NCBI GenBank assembly: GCA_016934645.1
Contig: JAFGSL010000027.1
Coordinates: 1 to 5,369, forward strand
Length of the DNA stretch: 5,369 nt
Reading direction: 5' to 3'
Source of the DNA: Anaerolineae bacterium
GTDB taxonomy: Bacteria > Chloroflexota > Anaerolineae > B4-G1 > SLSP01
Shown: positions 1 through 4,645 of the stretch, piece by piece
Layout of the letters: every line of letters starts with the position of its first letter
Numbering within the stretch: the stretch's first letter is position 1
Notes under the pieces: model-generated
Database searches by the model: none
What the model saw: only the letters and a program-made list of their open reading frames with translations
Told to the model about the DNA's origin: nothing
Program-made: the position numbers and the translations under genes

Positions 1-2
1 CG

Positions 3-23
3 GACGTTTTACCAGGGCGCTAA
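3..23 (+). CDS. Possible 3' end of an upstream gene
   Basis: The reading frame ending in TAA at 21-23 gives a C-terminal tail DVLPGR just 7 nt before the hairpin at 31-65, the usual position of a gene end before a terminator. Too little sequence is present to name a product. The other two forward frames stay open through the hairpin (to stops at about 74-76 and 145-147), which makes them less likely but not excluded. A minus-strand gene ending near here is also possible. Confidence 0.2.
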   Translation, partial: DVLPGR

Positions 24-30
24 TGGGAAA

Positions 31-65
31 AAAGAGCCGCGATCCTCAATGGATCGCGGCTCTTT
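31..65. terminator. Perfect 15-bp hairpin, probable (bidirectional) terminator
   Basis: Arms AAAGAGCCGCGATCC (31-45) and GGATCGCGGCTCTTT (51-65) pair perfectly around a 5-nt loop (TCAAT). Read on the minus strand the stem is followed by six T (complement of AAAAAA at 28-33), a strong Rho-independent signal. Read on the plus strand only TTT follows before ACG, so termination in that direction would be weaker. It may end a gene lying left of the window, insulate the promoter at 115-143 from upstream transcription, or do both. Confidence 0.75.
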
Positions 66-114
66 ACGTCAGTTAAGGTGGATTAACGGCGCTCAAAATA
101 TCAGACCATGCGGC

Positions 115-143
115 TTGACGTTGCGCGCATTTGCTTGTATCAT
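115..143 (+). promoter_or_regulatory. Sigma70-type promoter driving the 31-aa micro-gene
   Basis: TTGACG (115-120) and TATCAT (138-143) are separated by exactly 17 bp and each differs from the TTGACA/TATAAT consensus at one or two positions. With the last -10 base at about -7, transcription would begin near 150, which is the A of the micro-gene's ATG. The promoter lies in the gap between two hairpin terminators, so it defines a short independent transcription unit. This is a pattern match only; no transcript data are available. Confidence 0.55.
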
Positions 144-149
144 GTAGGT

Positions 150-245
150 ATGGACGATGAAGCGTTGCGGGATTTCCTGCTCATGGTACGGCAGGCGCTG
201 CTGATGATCGTCCGTTGGATCGAGAAGCGCTACGCGCTGCAATAG
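150..245 (+). CDS. 31-aa small protein, predicted amphipathic helix
   Basis: The ORF starts at ATG 150 and ends at TAG 243-245. The product begins MDDEALRDFL, continues with a hydrophobic central stretch rich in Leu, Met, Ile and Val (about residues 9-24) and ends with the basic/aromatic segment WIEKRYALQ. It has no Pro or Gly, so one long amphipathic or membrane-associated helix is likely. No Shine-Dalgarno sequence precedes it; the predicted transcription start coincides with the ATG, so it may be translated from a leaderless mRNA. A promoter 7 nt upstream and a terminator 45 nt downstream make it a stand-alone cistron. From memory, similar tiny proteins with an acidic start and a VRQALLMIV-like core occur in phage and bacterial genomes without a known function, but I cannot verify that here. 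The function is unknown; it could instead be part of a small RNA. Confidence 0.55.
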   Translation: MDDEALRDFLLMVRQALLMIVRWIEKRYALQ

Positions 246-289
246 GGCAATCGGCACTGCGCCGCTCGCCAAATTGACCAGGTAGTCGT

Positions 290-321
290 AAAGACGCCCA
301 CCGAAAGGTGGGCGTCTTTTT
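290..321 (+). terminator. Rho-independent terminator with GAAA tetraloop
   Basis: A 13-bp perfect stem (AAAGACGCCCACC at 290-302 with GGTGGGCGTCTTT at 307-319) closes on a stable GAAA (GNRA) tetraloop and runs into TTTTTGTTT (317-325). It ends the transcript from the 115-143 promoter about 45 nt after the micro-gene stop. It sits 4 nt before the ribosome binding site of the gene at 335, so that gene needs read-through, antitermination or a promoter I cannot see. It could act as an attenuator. Confidence 0.88.
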
Positions 322-325
322 GTTT

Positions 326-331
326 GGAGGG
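326..331 (+). promoter_or_regulatory. Ribosome binding site fixing the start at 335
   Basis: GGAGGG lies 3-4 nt upstream of ATG 335. This decides the start: the longer frame could open at GTG 308, but that codon lies inside the terminator stem, has no Shine-Dalgarno sequence of its own, and would add nine residues ahead of the natural-looking MLNPGFE start. Confidence 0.8.
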
Positions 332-334
332 ACG

Positions 335-2380
335 ATGTTAAATCCGGGTTTCGAGTTGGGAGTTACCAGGCGGACGCATACCGGGCAGGAGTTTGGCGAG
401 ATTTATGTGCCGGAAGGGTGGGTAGCTTTCTGGCGTGAGGGGATGCCAGTGCCGCACGATCCACAGAATCAAGTGGGGTACAGGCGTCCAGAGATGAAGG
501 TCATCGAACGCGTTCCCCCGTTTTTATCCCCGCCCCGCATCCACGAAGGAAACAAAGCTGTACTGATATTCACATTCTATGGCATCCACGACGCGGGGTT
601 GTATCAGAATTTCTTCGTGACGCCTGGCACACGCCTGCGCTTTAGCGCGTGGGCGCACGCCTGGAGCAGCGGCCAGGACGATCCCTTCTACAGCGATTTG
701 AGCGGCGACTCGGCGCGAAACTTCACGTTCACGGTAGGCATCGATCCCACGGGAGCTACAGACCCGTGGTCCGGGAGTGTGGTATGGGGCGCGGGCGCGC
801 ATATCTACGATCAGTTCTCGCTGATTCCAGTGGTCGAGGCGGTCGCGCAGGCGGCGACGGTGACGGTATTTATTCGTTCCCAGGTCCTGTATCCACTGAA
901 GCACTGTGATGCGTACATCGATACGGCACGACTGGAAGTCGTCGAGCAGGTAGATCCACCAGAGCCACCGGCCCCAGCGGGAACGACTCCCTATTATTTG
1001 CGCGAATCTTACGCGAAGACGGTACACGTACCGCGACAGGATTGTACGCTCGAGCGTTGGCTAGAGATTGCAGAGATTGCGTATCGTGAACATTCGACGA
1101 TCTCCGGTAGCGCTGATGATGCGTTGAGCCACGCGCCTGGGCAGGAGGCGACGGGCGTCTTCTACGATTTGAGCCTCGCAGAGCAAGCAGCCTATACAGC
1201 ATTCCGGGACACGCACTATCCAGGCGCGACAGTGCGCTTCGTGGATGGCGAGGAGAACGGGCAGACATTGCCGCCGGTGCTCCCTCCGGTGAATTTGCGC
1301 CCAGAGGGTCCGGCGATCCTGCTGCATTGGACACCGACTACCGGTGCGGGGGTTGAAGATTTCGTCCGCAACGCGCGCCCACCGGCGATCAAGGTGGTCA
1401 CGGCGGGCGGCGGCGGATTAGAGCTGTCGTTGGCGCGGCAATGGCGCTCACAGATGTTGCTGGTGCATCGTCGGGTGGAGAATGGACTGAATCGCTTCGA
1501 TCCTACCCAGGCAGCGGGGTTTGTGAACCGCTATATCCAGGACCTCTCTCCGCATTTCGATCTGCGCGATTTCACAATGCCACCGATCTACATCGTATCG
1601 GGCAACGAGTGGTACGAGTGTGGGGCTATGGGCAACAATGTCGCTGCATCCGTGTGGGACGTGGCGCTTATGGACGCGATCGAACGCAGCGGGTTGAATC
1701 TGCGCGGCGTGGTGTATACGGCTCCGGTAGGAAATCCACACGCGACGGAGGCCGATCTTATGCCGCTGTTGCCAATGGTGGAGAAGGCTTGCGCGGGTGG
1801 CCACCTGTTGGGCAAGCACTCTTACTATCCGAGCGTGCCAGATAGACCGCTGCTGTACCAGCAGACGTGGGAGTGGTACGGGGGGCGGTTTGCGAAGGAC
1901 GATCAGATTTTCAATGCGCATGGCTTGTATCCGTTGTGGATTTTGGGCGAGGGGGGCGCGTGCGGCGCGGCGGTCTACGAGAGCTACGCTGCGGCTATAT
2001 CGATGGCTCCCGATGCCTTAAAGCCAGGGCGGCGCTGGCCGAATGCGACGGCGGTGGTTGAGTACGAGGGCGATCAGGTACGCAATGTGCGGCCTTTGAG
2101 TGAGATGGCGCTTTCGTATGCGGCGCTGCATCACACTTCTGCACCGAGCACGGTAATTGCGCTGAATCCGGGTTTGGGGTGGAAGTACGCAGGCAGCATC
2201 GAGCGTTACCGCGACGAGCTGCTGTGGTGCAACGCCTGGTACATGAACTGGAACGCCACGCACAATGACCGCTTATATGGTGCGTGTTTATTCACGACCG
2301 GCGGCGGCCCGGAGTGGCAGAGTTATTATCTACAGGGAGGCGATCTGGATGTGATCACCGCGGCATTCGCAGGAGGGTAA
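335..2380 (+). CDS. Multidomain glycosidase-like phage protein (carbohydrate-binding-like N-terminus, clan GH-A-like TIM barrel)
   Basis: A 681-aa protein with three regions separated by Pro-rich linkers. Residues 1 to about 205 start with NPGFE and look like a jelly-roll carbohydrate-binding module. A linker (about 205-220, PPEPPAPAG) leads to a roughly 85-residue module containing TISGSADDA (255-263) and HYPG. A second linker (about 313-327) leads to a C-terminal TIM-barrel-like region (328-681). In the barrel, GNEW (Asn424-Glu425) fits the strand-4 Asn-Glu acid/base of clan GH-A glycosidases, KHSYYP (His495) fits the strand-6 His-x-Tyr region, and LGEGG (Glu539) fits the strand-7 nucleophile; a Trp-rich strand-8-like segment follows (GGGPEW). 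The inferred role is hydrolysis of a cell-surface or wall glycan. There is no signal peptide, so it is a virion component or is released at lysis. The holin-like gene starts 2 nt after its stop. Family and substrate are not identified; the catalytic assignment is motif-based. A tail fibre or catalytically dead binding protein is the main alternative. Confidence 0.65.
   Translation: MLNPGFELGVTRRTHTGQEFGEIYVPEGWVAFWREGMPVPHDPQNQVGYRRPEMKVIERVPPFLSPPRIHEGNKAVLIFTFYGIHDAGLYQNFFVTPGTRLRFSAWAHAWSSGQDDPFYSDLSGDSARNFTFTVGIDPTGATDPWSGSVVWGAGAHIYDQFSLIPVVEAVAQAATVTVFIRSQVLYPLKHCDAYIDTARLEVVEQVDPPEPPAPAGTTPYYLRESYAKTVHVPRQDCTLERWLEIAEIAYREHSTISGSADDALSHAPGQEATGVFYDLSLAEQAAYTAFRDTHYPGATVRFVDGEENGQTLPPVLPPVNLRPEGPAILLHWTPTTGAGVEDFVRNARPPAIKVVTAGGGGLELSLARQWRSQMLLVHRRVENGLNRFDPTQAAGFVNRYIQDLSPHFDLRDFTMPPIYIVSGNEWYECGAMGNNVAASVWDVALMDAIERSGLNLRGVVYTAPVGNPHATEADLMPLLPMVEKACAGGHLLGKHSYYPSVPDRPLLYQQTWEWYGGRFAKDDQIFNAHGLYPLWILGEGGACGAAVYESYAAAISMAPDALKPGRRWPNATAVVEYEGDQVRNVRPLSEMALSYAALHHTSAPSTVIALNPGLGWKYAGSIERYRDELLWCNAWYMNWNATHNDRLYGACLFTTGGGPEWQSYYLQGGDLDVITAAFAGG
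2371..2377 (+). promoter_or_regulatory. Ribosome binding site for the holin-like gene
   Basis: AGGAGGG overlaps the last codons of the preceding gene and lies 5 nt before ATG 2383. It supports this start over in-frame upstream codons (the frame is open from about 2284 inside the previous gene) and suggests translational coupling to the glycosidase-like gene. Confidence 0.8.
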
Positions 2381-2382
2381 CG

Positions 2383-2706
2383 ATGGAGATTCCTGGATTG
2401 ATCGATGTGTTGCAATTGTTGGCGCAGGGTGTTGGCGCAGGGTTTGTACTCGCGTTTCTAGCCGAGAAGGTGAAGTGGTTCCAGCAGCTTGCGCCGGATA
2501 AGAAAAATATTCTCGTGCTGGGGCTAAGCATCGGGTTGCCGATCTTGGCGCAGGTGCTGTTGCAGTTTGTGCCAGCGCAGGTGTGGGTAGCCATCGAGCC
2601 GTATTGGCGGGCGCTGGCCGCTGGATTTGTGGGATGGGCCGGCAGTCAGGCCGCGTATCTGGGCATTATCAAACCGGCGGAACGTGCGGCGCGACGTGAG
2701 GCATAG
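2383..2706 (+). CDS. Holin-like small membrane protein
   Basis: This 107-aa protein has three predicted hydrophobic segments: about residues 9-27 (Gly/Ala/Leu-rich), 43-63 (ILVLGLSIGLPILAQVLL) and 76-96 (Ala/Gly/Trp-rich). A charged loop (EKVKWFQQLAPDKK) separates the first two, and the C-terminal tail is basic (KPAERAARREA). Size, segment number, charged tail and position shortly before an amidase endolysin fit a phage holin, which forms lesions in the inner membrane and sets the time of lysis. I cannot assign it to a named holin family. Two Met-free candidate starts further upstream are rejected because the ribosome binding site fits ATG 2383. A structural membrane protein of the phage is the alternative. 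Confidence 0.65.
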   Translation: MEIPGLIDVLQLLAQGVGAGFVLAFLAEKVKWFQQLAPDKKNILVLGLSIGLPILAQVLLQFVPAQVWVAIEPYWRALAAGFVGWAGSQAAYLGIIKPAERAARREA

Positions 2707-2711
2707 CGTGG

Positions 2712-3173
2712 ATGGAAACTGCCCAACAAATGATCATCGAGCAGCTACGCGCGATTGCTGTGGAGGTGCAACGCATCCCACAGATATTGGCGCGTCTGGA
2801 CACGATCGCGGCGGCTCAGCAACGGCTGGAGCAGCACGACGAGGAGCAGGCGCGCGCGATTGCTGATCTCAAAAGCCGTGACAATGAGTTCACGGCCAGT
2901 TTCACTGTTTTGTCTAGTGAGATCAGGCAGTTGACGCGCGACATCGACGCGCTGAAGACGGAGACCAGCCCGTTGAACCAGTATATCCAGAAGATCAATG
3001 CGGTGGGGGTGCGGGTGAATCAGCTTGAAACCTGCACGAAGGATTTTAGCAAGTGGGAGTCGTGGTTGCGCGGTTGGAAGTGGGCCACGATTCTGGCGGG
3101 CACAATTGCGTTGACGGCGGTCATCGTGGGGGTTTTGTGGGCCGTTGGACAGAGCGGGGCATTGATACCATGA
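2712..3173 (+). CDS. Coiled-coil protein with C-terminal membrane anchor (XhlA-like organisation)
   Basis: This 153-aa protein starts 5 nt after the holin-like gene. Residues about 5-108 have heptad-like spacing of Leu/Ile/Val among Gln, Glu, Asp, Arg and Lys, with almost no Gly or Pro, indicating a long coiled coil. A basic/Trp patch (WLRGWKW, 118-124) precedes a single membrane span at about 125-146 (ATILAGTIALTAVIVGVLWAV) and a very short tail ending ALIP. The positive patch before the span suggests the long N-terminal part lies in the cytoplasm. This plan recalls the haemolysin XhlA family and similar phage proteins next to holins and endolysins (as in the PBSX xhlA-xhlB-xlyA cluster), but sequence homology is not shown. 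A lysis accessory role is inferred. Its stop overlaps the next start (ATGA at 3170-3173). Confidence 0.6.
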   Translation: METAQQMIIEQLRAIAVEVQRIPQILARLDTIAAAQQRLEQHDEEQARAIADLKSRDNEFTASFTVLSSEIRQLTRDIDALKTETSPLNQYIQKINAVGVRVNQLETCTKDFSKWESWLRGWKWATILAGTIALTAVIVGVLWAVGQSGALIP

Positions 3174-3397
3174 AGTTGCAAAAGTCTCCACTTTTCAAGC
3201 GGATGATCGCACTGGCGAAACGCCTGGCGGTTCTGTGTGATGAACTGACCGGCGCGCGCGGCGAGTTAGTGAAGATCGCGGAATCCTACGCGGATGAGCG
3301 TAAGTTGTGTATTCGTTGTGGGACGCCGCTCGATGAGGATATGCGTTGTCCGGTATGTTGCAAGCGGGAGGCCGAGGATGCTATCACAACTATATGA
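3170..3397 (+). CDS. 75-aa zinc-ribbon miniprotein, copy A
   Basis: It starts at ATG 3170 in a 4-nt ATGA overlap with the preceding gene, so translation is probably coupled. The frame is open further upstream (to about 3053), but those codons lie inside the upstream gene and give no convincing start. Residues 1-40 form a basic, probably helical segment; a compact zinc-ribbon-like motif follows: Cys47-x2-Cys50-Gly-Thr, nine residues, then Cys60-Pro-Val-Cys63 with an extra Cys64. The tail is short and acidic. Such ribbons bind one zinc ion and mediate protein or nucleic-acid contacts. No function is known here. The endolysin gene begins inside its last 20 nt. The motif is closely mirrored by the protein at 4361-4579. 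Confidence 0.7.
   Translation: MKLQKSPLFKRMIALAKRLAVLCDELTGARGELVKIAESYADERKLCIRCGTPLDEDMRCPVCCKREAEDAITTI
3366..3371 (+). promoter_or_regulatory. Ribosome binding site for the amidase gene
   Basis: GGGAGG lies 6 nt before ATG 3378, inside the 3' end of the zinc-ribbon gene. It supports this start over in-frame codons further upstream (the frame opens at 3294), which would give an unnatural Val/Arg-rich extension made from the sequence coding the zinc ribbon in another frame. Confidence 0.75.
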
Positions 3398-4175
3398 CAT
3401 CGCGCAGGCTTTGGAGCAGGCGGTGAACGGATTGGACGAGAATGCGGTGCTGTTGCGCGAGATCGCTGACGGGTTGGCTCACGAGCACGCGCCTGGCGCG
3501 CCGGTGTGGACTGACATCCGGGACGCATTGCCGGTAAACCTTGCGCCCGATGATCCGTGGTTGGTGGCTAACGGGATAACGGATTGGTGGAAGCGCACGC
3601 CGGCACAGATCACGGGCATTACGATTCACCATGTCGCGTCGAATGGCGATCCGTTTGTGACAGCGCGCTATATTACCAAGCCGCAAGCGCAGGGCGGGAA
3701 GGGCCTGCCCAGGACACAATACAATTTCTGGATTCAGCCGACGGGTGAGATTATCTGCTGCCTGGATGTAACCTATGGCCCGTGGCACGATAACTGCGGG
3801 CACCGCAATGAGCACGTGAGTATCGCGCTCAATGGGGCGCTGCACAAGACACGCCCAACGCAGGCGGCGCTGACTGCCGCGGCGCGATTGGTCGTGTGGC
3901 TGATGGATGAGTACGGCATCGATGGGCAGAACGTGCTGGGGCATAACGAGTGGGCGATGCGTTGTCTCAATCGCACAACCAATTACACGATCTGTCCAGG
4001 ATGGACTTACATCCCGCCCTTCTGGAAGAACGATTTCTATGCTGCGGTGGATGAAGCCCGGGAGGTGCCATTACGCTCCGGAGCGTCGAGTTATGGGCTG
4101 GTTACGGCGATGGGACCGGACGAGGCAGAACTGGACGAACTGACGCTAATGGGAATGGGCGATGAAGATCTGTAA
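3378..4175 (+). CDS. N-acetylmuramoyl-L-alanine amidase (Amidase_2/PGRP type), endolysin
   Basis: This 265-aa protein would cleave the amide bond between N-acetylmuramic acid and L-alanine in peptidoglycan. After an N-terminal helical region (about 1-70), residues about 76-215 show Amidase_2 landmarks: ITIHHVAS with zinc ligand His84, YNFWIQPTGEI with a Tyr115 matching the catalytic Tyr of T7 lysozyme, WH at 136-137 followed by N-x2-VSIALNG, LGHNEW with zinc ligand His189, and TICPG with zinc ligand Cys206. The T7 Lys128 position is Thr204 here. His189 and Cys206 are further apart than in T7 lysozyme (8 residues there), with an insert containing Cys196. The tail after 230 is acidic (ending GDEDL) with no recognisable wall-binding repeat. 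No signal peptide is seen, so release through the nearby holin-like protein is likely. It overlaps the neighbours by 20 and 14 nt, consistent with one operon. Confidence 0.88.
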   Translation: MLSQLYDIAQALEQAVNGLDENAVLLREIADGLAHEHAPGAPVWTDIRDALPVNLAPDDPWLVANGITDWWKRTPAQITGITIHHVASNGDPFVTARYITKPQAQGGKGLPRTQYNFWIQPTGEIICCLDVTYGPWHDNCGHRNEHVSIALNGALHKTRPTQAALTAAARLVVWLMDEYGIDGQNVLGHNEWAMRCLNRTTNYTICPGWTYIPPFWKNDFYAAVDEAREVPLRSGASSYGLVTAMGPDEAELDELTLMGMGDEDL

Positions 4176-4416
4176 ATTTTGTGGTAAGCAATATTTAGGC
4201 TGGATGTGCGAGTGCCGGCGGCGCAGCAAGCGTGGCGGGCGACCGCGCAGCATTGTTAGCCTGGGCGGTGGATCGCGGAAATGGAGATTGGCACAGGCAC
4301 AAGCGCGGATGCTGGGCGGATGGGGTGAATTACAGGATGTAAGGATGGCTACAGAAGGCTATGAAACAAGCGAGGCTGGTACGGAGGACGAAAATCTGCA
4401 CAGGCCCGACTGTTGA
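4162..4416 (+). CDS. 84-aa Cys-knuckle protein with AT-hook-like basic stretch
   Basis: It starts at ATG 4162, overlapping the end of the amidase gene by 14 nt. Four cysteines sit at the N-terminus as Cys4-x2-Cys7 and Cys16-x-Cys18, a possible zinc site. A strongly basic stretch follows (RRRSKRGGRPRS, about 19-30), whose GRP core flanked by Arg/Lys resembles an AT-hook, so minor-groove DNA binding is conceivable. The rest is low in obvious structure and its acidic C-terminus (ETSEAGTEDE) overlaps the next gene for 56 nt. No strong Shine-Dalgarno sequence is seen; coupling with the amidase is likely. Function unknown. The N-terminal half is better supported as coding than the part inside the overlap. 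Confidence 0.6.
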   Translation: MKICKFCGKQYLGWMCECRRRSKRGGRPRSIVSLGGGSRKWRLAQAQARMLGGWGELQDVRMATEGYETSEAGTEDENLHRPDC

Positions 4417-4579
4417 TACCCAGACAAGCGCAGCGGTCAAATTTTTGCTTCCGGTAATTTGCAAGCGGTGCGGGACGGTGACGGAAGAGAGGCGCTGCCC
4501 AGCTTGTTTTGAAAGCACGAGACAGATTTCGCGTAGTAAAGAAGCTGACACGATTACGGAATTACCTGGGAGATGTTAA
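4361..4579 (+). CDS. 72-aa zinc-ribbon miniprotein, copy B
   Basis: The product has a basic N-terminus (MKQARLVRRTK) and a canonical zinc ribbon: Cys34-x2-Cys37-Gly-Thr, eight residues, Cys46-Pro-Ala-Cys49. Its CKRCGT...RCPAC core closely matches CIRCGT...RCPVC of the protein at 3170-3397, suggesting related small genes on both sides of the amidase. ATG 4361 is the only Met; an AAGG lies only 2 nt upstream, an unusually short spacing. The first 56 nt overlap the 84-aa gene in a different frame, so the real start could lie further in (for example TTG 4445), or the two frames could be joined by a frameshift. Function unknown; zinc binding is inferred from the motif. Confidence 0.6.
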   Translation: MKQARLVRRTKICTGPTVDTQTSAAVKFLLPVICKRCGTVTEERRCPACFESTRQISRSKEADTITELPGRC

Positions 4580-4636
4580 GTGAATGGTAAGCGATCGGGA
4601 AGTAAACTTCCGGGTATCGTAGTTAGCGGAAGGTAA
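4580..4636 (+). CDS. Possible 18-aa basic micro-ORF before the terminase genes
   Basis: GTG 4580 opens an 18-codon frame (residues NGKRSGSKLPG then IVVSGR) ending at TAA 4634-4636, 9 nt before the terminase small-subunit start. A GGGAG sequence at 4568-4572 is placed 7 nt ahead of the GTG, which is good spacing. It could be a leader peptide that couples translation across the gap, or chance: the frame is very short and contains the hairpin at 4598-4611. Confidence 0.2.
   Translation: MNGKRSGSKLPGIVVSGR
4598..4611 (+). other. Short hairpin in the gap before the terminase genes
   Basis: GGAAGT (4598-4603) pairs with ACTTCC (4606-4611); in practice a 5-bp stem with a TAAA loop. Weaker outer pairing between GAT (4593-4595) and ATC (4616-4618) may extend it. 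No T-run follows, so it is not a terminator. It occupies the only real gap in the gene array, ahead of the terminase genes, where a packaging site (cos or pac) or a translational control element could lie. Neither is demonstrated. Confidence 0.35.
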
Positions 4637-4645
4637 TTTTAGGCA

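Noticed and set aside
18..29. Direct repeat CGCTAATGGGAA also present at 4144-4155 (possible attachment-site pair)
   Set aside because: A 12-nt match is about what chance gives in a window of this size, and the second copy is inside the amidase coding sequence.
274..302. TTGACC at 274-279 as a -35 box for the large operon
   Set aside because: At 16-18 bp downstream only GC-rich terminator stem is found, with no -10-like hexamer.
308..334. GTG 308 as the start of the large glycosidase-like gene
   Set aside because: It lies inside the terminator stem with no ribosome binding site; ATG 335 has GGAGGG and begins a natural NPGFE domain start.
524..1027. Minus-strand 167-codon frame
   Set aside because: It is a shadow of the large plus-strand gene: Arg-rich, no domain logic, no ribosome binding site.
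870..1921. Several minus-strand frames of 61-157 codons and short plus-strand frames inside the large gene
   Set aside because: All have low-complexity Arg/Ala/Pro-rich compositions typical of antisense or off-frame reading of GC-rich genes.
2745..3191. Minus-strand 148-codon frame opposite the coiled-coil gene
   Set aside because: Fully overlaps a well-supported plus-strand gene with coiled coil and membrane span; no independent support.
3390..3944. Minus-strand 184-codon frame opposite the amidase
   Set aside because: The plus strand carries clear amidase motifs; this is the antisense shadow.
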